The notes under the pieces are model-generated. The model was not told where the DNA came from. It saw only the letters and a list, made by a program, of their open reading frames with translations, and did not search any database. Below are positions 1 to 7,273 of a stretch of DNA of 64,000 nucleotides, one piece after another (the stretch's first letter is position 1; each line of letters begins with the position of its first letter). Source of the stretch: Cyclobacteriaceae bacterium (GTDB lineage: Bacteria; Bacteroidota; Bacteroidia; Cytophagales; Cyclobacteriaceae); assembly GCA_028285445.1 (NCBI GenBank), contig JANQPQ010000011.1, forward strand, positions 62,001-126,000. Reading direction: 5' to 3'. A program made the position numbers and the translations under genes.

Positions 1-1176
1 CCTGCCAAGGCGTTAAAAGGTCAAGCAATGAAAGCCAAAAAGTCGTTGCTAAGCAAGGGGTTAATTGTGCTACAGTTTGGCCTCGGTATAGCCATGATCG
101 TTAGCACACTGTTCGTAATGCAGCAGATTAATTTTATTAATAGTAAAGACCTGGGCTTTAATAGGGATCAGATTCTGTTAATAGACATGAACGGCACTGC
201 CAACGAGCAATTTGAAGTGCTTAAGACGGAGCTACTTAAGAACAGTAATGTGCTTGGGGTAACTGCCTCGGGACAACGGATTGGCAATAACTTTCATCAG
301 TGGGGATTCAAGGTTAAAACCGATACGGCAGTGGTGCAAATGACACCTTCCAATGTCTTTGTTGACTACGACTACCTTGATGTTTACAACATTAGGCTGA
401 AAGACGGCAGAACTTTCTCTAAAGATTATTCAACTGATAATGGGATGGCTTTTGTAGTTAATGAGGCCTTAGTAAAGGACATGGGTCTTGGCGATAAGGC
501 CGTAGGCACGGAAGCGGGGCATGGATGGTATCATGATGATTCTTTAGGTACTATCATTGGTGTTGCAGAAGACTTTAACTTCAACTCCTTGCATTACGAA
601 ATCAATACGCTAGCCATGGCGGTACACTCCGATTGGGGTTACGATGAAATGTCGATAAAGATCAATCCAGAAAATATGAGCCAAACTATTGCCGAAGTGG
701 AAGCTCAGTGGAATAGTCTTGTAACAGATTGGCCATTTGAGTACTCATTCCTTGACTCCCATTTCGAGGAACTTTACAGATCGGATAACCAGATGAGTGC
801 AGTCATTAGCCTAATCACCGTTTTTGCTATTCTTATTGCCTGTATGGGCTTATTTGGATTGGCTGCCATTACTACAGAAAGAAGAATCAAGGAAATAGGC
901 ATTCGCAAAATATTGGGCGCCGGCGTTAGCCAAATTATTATATCGCTATCTAAGTCGTTTGCAATTCTAATTACAATTGCCTTTATACTATTCATACCTC
1001 TCACCTACCTATATGTAGATTCCTGGCTGGGGAATTTTGCCTATAAAATCAGTATCGGGGTCTTGCCATTTTTGGGAGGTGGTATCATCGCACTAATTAT
1101 TGCTATTTCAACAGTTAGCTATCACACCTGGCGTTCAGCGCGGGCTAATCCGGTTGATATCATCCGTTACGAATAA
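1..1176 (+). CDS. ABC transporter permease, FtsX/MacB type (5' truncated by window edge)
   Basis: The reading frame is open from base 1; the codons before the first ATG (base 28) read PAKALKGQA, the usual LKG tail of the first FtsX domain, so the true start lies upstream. What remains is the second half of a Bacteroidota MacB-like permease: one membrane helix (around GLIVLQFGLGIAMIVS), a periplasmic domain of about 220 residues, then three membrane helices containing the FtsX signature IGIRKILGA, ending in the family tail DIIRYE. Permeases of this type work with an ATPase and move or mechanically transmit to periplasmic substrates; the substrate cannot be read here and no ATPase is adjacent in the window. 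A large inverted repeat follows the stop codon. Confidence 0.9.
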   Translation, partial: PAKALKGQAMKAKKSLLSKGLIVLQFGLGIAMIVSTLFVMQQINFINSKDLGFNRDQILLIDMNGTANEQFEVLKTELLKNSNVLGVTASGQRIGNNFHQWGFKVKTDTAVVQMTPSNVFVDYDYLDVYNIRLKDGRTFSKDYSTDNGMAFVVNEALVKDMGLGDKAVGTEAGHGWYHDDSLGTIIGVAEDFNFNSLHYEINTLAMAVHSDWGYDEMSIKINPENMSQTIAEVEAQWNSLVTDWPFEYSFLDSHFEELYRSDNQMSAVISLITVFAILIACMGLFGLAAITTERRIKEIGIRKILGAGVSQIIISLSKSFAILITIAFILFIPLTYLYVDSWLGNFAYKISIGVLPFLGGGIIALIIAISTVSYHTWRSARANPVDIIRYE

Positions 1177-1192
1177 AGCACTTTGCATTCTC

Positions 1193-1243
1193 CATAGACT
1201 GACTATTTTTGTTCGAATTTCGAACTCAAGTAGTTAGTCTATG
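1193..1243 (+). promoter_or_regulatory. 51-bp imperfect inverted repeat ending on the DUF2141 start codon
   Basis: Outer arms CATAGACTGACTA (1193-1205) and TAGTTAGTCTATG (1231-1243) pair at 12 of 13 positions. They enclose an inner palindrome GTTCGAA/TTCGAAC (1211-1225). The last three bases of the right arm are the ATG of the following gene, and an in-frame TAG at 1235-1237 excludes an earlier start. It may be a terminator for the upstream permease, an operator, or an RNA fold that hides the start codon; the sequence alone does not decide. There is no T-run after it. Confidence 0.6.
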
Positions 1244-1660
1244 TCGTTTATCTCTCTCTGTTGGCTGGTTGCGGGGTCTCTGGTTCCTTCTCAAGACGCT
1301 CACAGCACCTTAACGATATCCATTTCAGGAACAGAACATGCAAATGGACAATTAATCTTAACGCTATTTACTACCGAAGATACCTTCCTCAAAGAGCCCT
1401 TCATTACTAAAGAGTACCCAATCAGTAACAGTCTCCACACCACTATTATCCTGGAAGCTGTGCCACATGGAACATATGCTTTCAACGTAATTCATGATGA
1501 AAATAAAAATGGCGAACTTGATGTAAACATGTTTGGTATCCCTAAGGAGCCATATGGGTTTTCAAATCATGCCAGGGGAAAATTTGGACCACCGGCATTC
1601 GAAAATGCCAAGGTTCACGTTAATAGTGCCAGCAAGAAATTTGAGATTACTGTTAAGTAG
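1241..1660 (+). CDS. DUF2141 domain-containing secreted protein
   Basis: A 139-residue protein with a short hydrophobic N-terminus (FISLCWLVAGSLV), probably a signal peptide, followed by a beta-rich domain. The family signature is visible near residues 78-115: HDENKNGELDVN, then FGIPKEPYGFSN and FGPPAFENA, which is the conserved core of DUF2141 (an extracytoplasmic domain of unknown function common in Bacteroidota and Proteobacteria). ATG 1241 is fixed as the start by an in-frame stop at 1235. The 3' end overlaps the convergent anti-sigma gene by 8 bp. No enzymatic role can be assigned. Confidence 0.85.
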   Translation: MSFISLCWLVAGSLVPSQDAHSTLTISISGTEHANGQLILTLFTTEDTFLKEPFITKEYPISNSLHTTIILEAVPHGTYAFNVIHDENKNGELDVNMFGIPKEPYGFSNHARGKFGPPAFENAKVHVNSASKKFEITVK

Positions 1661-2060
1661 AAATCCTCCGTAGAAGTTTGGAATCTGCGAGCTGAATTAA
1701 GGCAACGGTTGCTACGCTAATCAGAATCCACCATTTATTCTGCCAGAGGAAATTCAGGAAGGTAAGATCGAGGCTCACTTTCAGTATTGGAACCGCAATC
1801 AAAACCACTATCAGGAAAGCTACTAATACAGCACCTGCCCATTGCAGATCTCTCAAGGAAATAAGTGGTTCGGCCTTGGCCTCTACCCTGGAAATTACGT
1901 TATCTGCAAAATTCGTTGGCAACCCTTTGCTTTCAGGTTCATTGATGGCATTAAAAACCGTCTTGTAAAGCTCAACATCATTGTTGCTGTCTAGGCTACT
2001 GCAATCGCCTTTTTCCAGGTACTGCTGGAGTTCTTCCTCTGTCAGTTTCTTCTTGTTCAT
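1653..2060 (-). CDS. Putative anti-sigma factor / membrane partner of ECF sigma
   Basis: A 135-residue protein with an acidic cytoplasmic N-terminus (about 70 residues, start MNKKKLTEEELQQYLEKGDC) and two membrane helices near residues 74-94 and 107-124. Its ATG overlaps the stop of the upstream ECF sigma gene by 4 bp (ATGA), so the two are translationally coupled, which is the usual layout for sigma/anti-sigma pairs. No classical HxxxCxxC zinc anti-sigma motif is present; the anti-sigma role is inferred from context and topology. The membrane anchoring suggests it reports on an envelope condition. Confidence 0.7.
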   Translation of the reverse strand: MNKKKLTEEELQQYLEKGDCSSLDSNNDVELYKTVFNAINEPESKGLPTNFADNVISRVEAKAEPLISLRDLQWAGAVLVAFLIVVLIAVPILKVSLDLTFLNFLWQNKWWILISVATVALIQLADSKLLRRIST

Positions 2061-2617
2061 ATTACTTCTCCCTTCACAATATAGTGCTCCAATTGCTCTT
2101 TTAAAAGCTTACGCGCTCTGAACAGGTAACTCTTTACAGTTCCTTCCGGAAAACCTGTAATCTCTTTTATCTCCGGATAACTCATGTCTTCAAGATGAAA
2201 TAGCGTAAGCACCACCCTATACTGCGGTGGTATTTTTTCAATTAGTCTCTTTACTAGTGCCTTTCTGTCATCTCTGGTAACAATCTCCTCTGGCGTCTCA
2301 AAATCGACAAACCTTTGTTTAAGTTCATCATCTTCCAAGCCGGGCTCAATTTCCATTTTCGTCTTCCGCATATGGTTAATACTAATACGATAAGCAATTG
2401 TTCCGATCCAGGTTGAGAGCTTAGACTGAAACTTGAAACCAGGTAGCTTTTCGTACACTTTAACAAAAACATCCTGGCATAGCTCCTCCTGATCTTCGGG
2501 CCTATCAACCAAACGGCTAACCATATGAAATACCAGTCTCTCGTTCTGCTTGATCAGCTGACGAAAAGCCTCTTTGTCGCCCGCCAATACGAGAGAAACC
2601 AGTTGCCCATCTTCCAT
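2057..2617 (-). CDS. RNA polymerase sigma factor, ECF subfamily
   Basis: A sigma-70 family protein of 186 residues with region 2 (FHMVSRLVDRPEDQEELCQDVFVKVYEKL and the downstream -10 recognition helix with STWIGTIAYRISINHMRK) and region 4 (helix-turn-helix MSYPEIKEITGFPEGTVKSY). It directs RNA polymerase to a dedicated set of promoters when released from its partner. I chose ATG 2617 (MEDGQLVSLVLAGDKEAF), which matches family length; an upstream in-frame TTG at 2644 would add nine residues. It is followed with 4-bp overlap by the putative anti-sigma gene and lies divergent to the PhoD gene. Confidence 0.92.
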   Translation of the reverse strand: MEDGQLVSLVLAGDKEAFRQLIKQNERLVFHMVSRLVDRPEDQEELCQDVFVKVYEKLPGFKFQSKLSTWIGTIAYRISINHMRKTKMEIEPGLEDDELKQRFVDFETPEEIVTRDDRKALVKRLIEKIPPQYRVVLTLFHLEDMSYPEIKEITGFPEGTVKSYLFRARKLLKEQLEHYIVKGEVI

Positions 2618-2756
2618 TGCTCCGTATGACACCTCTTCTATCAAGAATGTTGCAGTTTTTTTGGAAAAAGGTCTGGTAACAATTGTTTAAATAATTGGTA
2701 GCAAGTGTTTAACTTTTGAGTTCCTGTTGCATGCTATCTTTCCATCAAAATTAACC

Positions 2757-4313
2757 ATGATGAAAACTTACTTACCATTCTTCAATTTATTGATAATCCT
2801 TCTTATCTCCTGCTCCACACCCCCTGAGTACCCAAACTTCCAAGAAAATACCAGTCAGCTAAGGGATGCGAAGATGAAGCCATTTTACCACGGTGTTGCC
2901 TCTGGCGACCCATGGCCGGAAAGTGTAATACTGTGGACCCGGGTAACACCCGAAACAGAATTACCCTCTATTGAAGTCAGTTGGGAAATAGCCTCCGATG
3001 AGAACTTTGCTGATATAAAAGGGTCAGGCACCTTCGCTACTAATGGAGATCGTGACTATACCGTAAAAGTTGAAGCCACCGGCCTGCAGCCTGGCACAAC
3101 CTATTTCTACCGATTTAACGCCTTAGAGGCAATTTCACCCGTTGGTACAACAAAAACAGCGGCTACAGATGTAGGTCGTTTGCAGTTTGCGGCTGTTAGC
3201 TGCAGTAATTACGAATGGGGCTATTTTAATGCCTACGCCGCTCTTGCCAATGAGAGTACACTCGATGCTGTTGTACACCTTGGCGACTATATCTACGAAT
3301 ACGGTCCGGGGCGCTATGGAGATACCTCCATTGGTAGGGTGAATATTCCCGATCGTGAAATTATTTCTCTGCAAGACTATCGAGACAGATATGCACTTTA
3401 CAGATTGGATGAGGATTTGCAGGCTGCCCATGCTGCCCACCCCTTCATAAACATTTGGGATGATCATGAGATAGCAAACAACTCTTACGTTGATGGGGCT
3501 CAAAATCACCAGGAGGACGAAGGTAGTTATGAAGAACGTAAGGCTGTTGCACGCCAGGTCTACTATGAGTGGATACCAATTCGAGAGAGTGGTGAGCACT
3601 ATCGCAAGTTTTCCTATGGAAACCTCGCTGACCTAATTATGCTTGATGAGCGATTGGCCGGAAGAACAAAACCTGCTGATAGTCTGCAAGATCCAACGCT
3701 TCAAAGCCCAACCCATACAATTCTTGGTGTTGGACAATTCGACTGGTTGAAGGCCAACCTTACCACCTCGGAAGCTAAGTGGAAGCTAATTGGTAATCAG
3801 GTAATATATTCCTATTTAAACTGGGGAAGAGCTACGTTTAGCATCAACCTCGACTCATGGGATGGCTATCCCCTTGAACAACAAGCTCTTGCAGATGTCA
3901 TCACAGAGAATAATATCGAAAATGTTGTATTCCTTACTGGCGATACACACAGCTCCTGGGCTTTTGAGGTTACCAACAAACCTTTTGATAATTATAACCC
4001 CGAAACCGCAGAGGGTGCTTTCGCGGTAGAGTTTGGTGCTACCAGCATTAATTCAGCAAACTCTGATGAGCACACTCCGGCTGATTCTGTTATCCTGCAC
4101 GAGGACAAAATCACCAATTCTCCAATCAACCCTCATTTGAAGTATTCCAATTTGCGTGATCATGGTTATCTCCTCATAACAGTTTCTGAAGAAGCCGTGA
4201 AAGCGGAGTATAAGTTCGTTGAGACGCTAAGCGAGAAAAATCCATCTATCTCAATTGGGAAAACGCTGCTTGTAAACTCAGGGGAAGTAAAGTTGCGAGA
4301 ACCAGAGGAGTAA
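2757..4313 (+). CDS. phoD: Alkaline phosphatase D family lipoprotein (PhoD-like)
   Basis: A 518-residue metallophosphoesterase. ATG 2757 gives a lipoprotein signal peptide with lipobox LISC (Cys19), so I prefer it over the upstream in-frame ATG at 2727. An N-terminal PhoD_N immunoglobulin-like domain (SVILWTRVTP) is followed by the metallophosphatase core with metal-ligand motifs HLGDYIYEYG (around 174-183), WDDHE (234-238), GNQ (about 346-348) and TGDTHSSW (394-401). Enzymes of this family are Ca/Fe-dependent phosphodiesterases/monoesterases that release phosphate outside the cytoplasm. The protein is probably anchored in the outer or inner membrane facing the periplasm. It stands alone between the ECF sigma gene and a small membrane-protein gene. 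Confidence 0.92.
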   Translation: MMKTYLPFFNLLIILLISCSTPPEYPNFQENTSQLRDAKMKPFYHGVASGDPWPESVILWTRVTPETELPSIEVSWEIASDENFADIKGSGTFATNGDRDYTVKVEATGLQPGTTYFYRFNALEAISPVGTTKTAATDVGRLQFAAVSCSNYEWGYFNAYAALANESTLDAVVHLGDYIYEYGPGRYGDTSIGRVNIPDREIISLQDYRDRYALYRLDEDLQAAHAAHPFINIWDDHEIANNSYVDGAQNHQEDEGSYEERKAVARQVYYEWIPIRESGEHYRKFSYGNLADLIMLDERLAGRTKPADSLQDPTLQSPTHTILGVGQFDWLKANLTTSEAKWKLIGNQVIYSYLNWGRATFSINLDSWDGYPLEQQALADVITENNIENVVFLTGDTHSSWAFEVTNKPFDNYNPETAEGAFAVEFGATSINSANSDEHTPADSVILHEDKITNSPINPHLKYSNLRDHGYLLITVSEEAVKAEYKFVETLSEKNPSISIGKTLLVNSGEVKLREPEE

Positions 4314-4433
4314 CAAACTTAATCGGCGATCGTCTTTATTTGGTTAAGGGCTGAATTTAACCATTGCAACCTTTGGCGGGTGGCATCTGTCTAACGTCTC
4401 AAAAATTGTAAAACAACAAAATTTAGACGTGTT

Positions 4434-4796
4434 ATGAATGCAGAGGAAATATTGATGCCAGTTGCAGTTTTGGGAATACCAGCCCTGGCAACCTATTCGA
4501 TTCTTAAAGTATACCTAAACCATAAACTCCGAAACCGCATGATAGATAAAGGCTTCGTAGATGATGCATCCCAGGCAATTTTTAAGGGTGAACACGAAAA
4601 CCTGGCAAAATATTCATCATTAAAGTGGGGTTTGATCATTCTGTTCGGAGGTATTGGACTTACAGCATTAGAATTTATTGACTACTCGTACAACTCACCA
4701 TTTCCATTTGGGTTTGTAGCGGTTTGTGTAGCCCTGGGATTTCTGATTTATTTCGCAATAGTGAAAAGAGAGATAGATAAAAGCAACCGGGAGTAG
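4434..4796 (+). CDS. Small membrane protein, DUF6249-like
   Basis: A 120-residue protein with three hydrophobic segments near residues 5-26, 64-84 and 91-110. Between the first two lies a charged cytoplasmic stretch (NHKLRNRMIDKGFVDDASQAIF) that resembles the DUF6249 family, often found beside ECF sigma factors or ABC permeases in Bacteroidota. Function unknown. It precedes a full-length FtsX-type permease on the same strand by 45 bp and may be cotranscribed with it. Confidence 0.7.
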   Translation: MNAEEILMPVAVLGIPALATYSILKVYLNHKLRNRMIDKGFVDDASQAIFKGEHENLAKYSSLKWGLIILFGGIGLTALEFIDYSYNSPFPFGFVAVCVALGFLIYFAIVKREIDKSNRE

Positions 4797-4841
4797 TGAA
4801 TTGCAGTCTAAGAGGCAATCAACCTAAATAGAACTAATACC

Positions 4842-7253
4842 ATGATCAAGAGTTATCTAAAAGTTGCCCTCAGAAATATTCTCAGGCACAGAGTTTTTTC
4901 ATCAATAAACATCTTCGGACTAGCAGTTAGTCTTTCTGTTTGCGTGCTGGTTATAATGCTTATTGCAGATCAAATGAGCTACGATGACCATAACAGCAAG
5001 AAGGATAATATCTACCGAATTGTATCACAACGAGCAAGCAGTGATGATCTTGTAACTCGCTTTGCCACGGCGCCCTTCCCCTTTTCCACAGAGATAATGG
5101 AAAATTACACCGGGGTAGAAAAAATTGGCAGGTTCCGCCGCGGGTTCGGGAACAGCTGGGTAGGGATCGATGAGAATGTGAATATACCTCTAGGAGGCTT
5201 CTTTGCCGATCCCGAAGTGTTAGATCTATTTGAGTACGAGTTGGAACTGGGAGATCCAGCCACCGCACTTAATGAGCCCTTTTCTGTGGTTATTACTCGC
5301 AAGGCTGCGAATAAACTTTTCGAGATTGAGAACCCAATTGGGGAAATGATTAAGGTTGGCAACCTTGGCGATTACAAGGTTACCGGTGTTATCAAAGAAA
5401 CCGATCATAAGTCTCACATCCTATTTGAAGCCCTTGCCTCGATGTCGACATTGAATCAACTTGATGCCAATGGTATTCTTTCTTCAAACTTTGAAAACTG
5501 GGGTACGCACACTGCCGGTTGGGTATATCTGCAGTTAGAAGAAAGTACAAGGCCCAATGACATAGAAAAACTTCTCAACGAGATATACAAGCCGCATTTT
5601 GAGGAACTGAAGAAGACCGCCGACCTGGTGGATATTGACATCAGGTTTTCACTTCAGCCCATAACCGAAATAACACCTGGTCCCCTATTGGGAAACCAAA
5701 TCGGACCCGGGCTACCAAGTTTCTTCATCTACTTTCTGGCCGGGTTAGCGTTGATCATCATGTTGTCGGCTTGTTTCAACTACACCAACCTATCGATAGC
5801 ACGTTCGCTTACCAGGGCCCGGGAAGTAGGCATTAGAAAAGTCACCGGAGCCTATCGCTACCAGCTATTTGGTCAATTTATTAGTGAAGCCATCATTGTT
5901 TCTATTTTCGCACTCATTCTCTCCTTTGTATTTCAGCTTTTTTTGGCACCAGCTTTTCAGAACTTATCGTTTACGCAACTATTAAAATGGGATCTGAATT
6001 ACTCCACTGAAGTATTCTTCGTGAGCTTCTTATTTACAATTGCGGTGGGTTTTGTAGCGGGCTTTTTGCCGGCATGGGTGCTATCAGCTTTCCAACCTGC
6101 AGCGGTTCTTAAAGGTGGTTCCAGCATAAAACTCTTTTCGAAAATTAACTTAAGAAAAGCGTTGATTGTAATACAGTTTGCTTTATCCATTGTATTTATA
6201 ATATCCGTTACGCTGGTTTATCAACAACTAAACCTAATGGTATCTGCTGATTACGGCTTTAAGACAGATAAGGTAGTAAATGTGAGATTGGGTGACACCT
6301 CCGCAGAAAACCTCAAAACTGAGCTATTAAAACAGAGTGGTATTCTTGGGGTTACGGCCGCTTCACACATACCGGCTGCAGGTACTACCTACGACTTCGA
6401 CCTTCGTGTAAGCCCCGAGGCAGAAGAAATGGAATTCAGCTATTTCGCTGTTGACCCCGACTATATTGACAATATGGGTCTGGAATTGGTTGCCGGAAGA
6501 AATTTCCCTCAAGAGCTTGATCTGCAAACTGAGCGCTTCATTATTATGAATGAAACTGCCACATCCACATTAGGGTTTGATACGCCACTTGATGCTGTTG
6601 GTGAGCCTATCTATATTAATGATACTACCGAAGTAGAAATAATTGGCGTCATTGAAGATTACCACCATCAGGCCATGATAACCTCCATCGGGCCCATGGC
6701 TCTAAGAATCCAGCCAGTAGATTATAGTCATCTACAAGTTACCGTTGCTGGTACTGAGGCTATTGCCAGCATCGAAACTGCTTGGGCCAGCATTAACCCC
6801 AATCTTAAGATTGATTATATATACCTGAAGGATGAGATTAAGCAATTCTACCAATTGATGTTTGGAGATTTGGTAAAGATCATCTCTTTATTCTCTTTCA
6901 TTGCCATTTGCGTTTCGTGTCTGGGACTGTTGGGCATGGCTATCTTCAACATGGAAACCCGCCTGAAAGAAATATCAATAAGAAAAGTACTAGGGGCCAA
7001 CAGCAAATCGGTAATCTATGTTCTTTCTAAAGGTTTTATTAAGATGCTGGCGATATCAGCTTTGGTAGCATTGCCTCTTGCGTTTTTCATCAATCAGCTT
7101 TGGCTGGAAGCTATCGCTTATCGAATAAACATTGGCGCTGGAGTGCTAATTTTCGGAGTATTAGTGATAATGACCCTGGGGCTTCTTACCGTGGCTTCAC
7201 AGGCCTTGCGAGCACTCAGATCCAACCCTATAGACACTTTGCGCAACGAGTAA
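4842..7253 (+). CDS. ABC transporter permease, FtsX/MacB type
   Basis: A full-length 803-residue permease with duplicated MacB architecture: helix 1 near 22-42, periplasmic MacB_PCD domain (about 45-285), helices near 292-312, 346-368 and 390-412 with the first FtsX signature EVGIRKVTGA, then a second copy with a helix near 440-460, a second periplasmic domain and three C-terminal helices with ISIRKVLGA, ending DTLRNE. Such proteins form dimeric permeases driven by a separate ATPase and either export substrates or act mechanically on periplasmic partners. No ATPase gene is adjacent. The 3' end converges on a paralogous permease with only five bases between stop codons. Confidence 0.93.
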   Translation: MIKSYLKVALRNILRHRVFSSINIFGLAVSLSVCVLVIMLIADQMSYDDHNSKKDNIYRIVSQRASSDDLVTRFATAPFPFSTEIMENYTGVEKIGRFRRGFGNSWVGIDENVNIPLGGFFADPEVLDLFEYELELGDPATALNEPFSVVITRKAANKLFEIENPIGEMIKVGNLGDYKVTGVIKETDHKSHILFEALASMSTLNQLDANGILSSNFENWGTHTAGWVYLQLEESTRPNDIEKLLNEIYKPHFEELKKTADLVDIDIRFSLQPITEITPGPLLGNQIGPGLPSFFIYFLAGLALIIMLSACFNYTNLSIARSLTRAREVGIRKVTGAYRYQLFGQFISEAIIVSIFALILSFVFQLFLAPAFQNLSFTQLLKWDLNYSTEVFFVSFLFTIAVGFVAGFLPAWVLSAFQPAAVLKGGSSIKLFSKINLRKALIVIQFALSIVFIISVTLVYQQLNLMVSADYGFKTDKVVNVRLGDTSAENLKTELLKQSGILGVTAASHIPAAGTTYDFDLRVSPEAEEMEFSYFAVDPDYIDNMGLELVAGRNFPQELDLQTERFIIMNETATSTLGFDTPLDAVGEPIYINDTTEVEIIGVIEDYHHQAMITSIGPMALRIQPVDYSHLQVTVAGTEAIASIETAWASINPNLKIDYIYLKDEIKQFYQLMFGDLVKIISLFSFIAICVSCLGLLGMAIFNMETRLKEISIRKVLGANSKSVIYVLSKGFIKMLAISALVALPLAFFINQLWLEAIAYRINIGAGVLIFGVLVIMTLGLLTVASQALRALRSNPIDTLRNE

Positions 7254-7273
7254 GACGTTTACTCGTCGCGCAA
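7239..7273. terminator. Hairpin formed by the convergent ends of two paralogous permease genes
   Basis: Arms TTGCGCAACGAGTAA (7239-7253) and TTACTCGTCGCGCAA (7259-7273) pair at 14 of 15 positions around the 5-base loop GACGT. Each arm encodes the last residues and stop codon of one permease (LRNE and LRDE), so the repeat is a by-product of homologous gene ends facing each other. It may serve as a bidirectional transcription stop, although neither side has a T-run. Confidence 0.5.

Noticed and set aside
4393-4433. Imperfect inverted repeat AACGTCT/AGACGTGTT before the DUF6249-like gene
   Set aside because: Only a five-base core pairs cleanly and the rest has mismatches; too weak to call a site.
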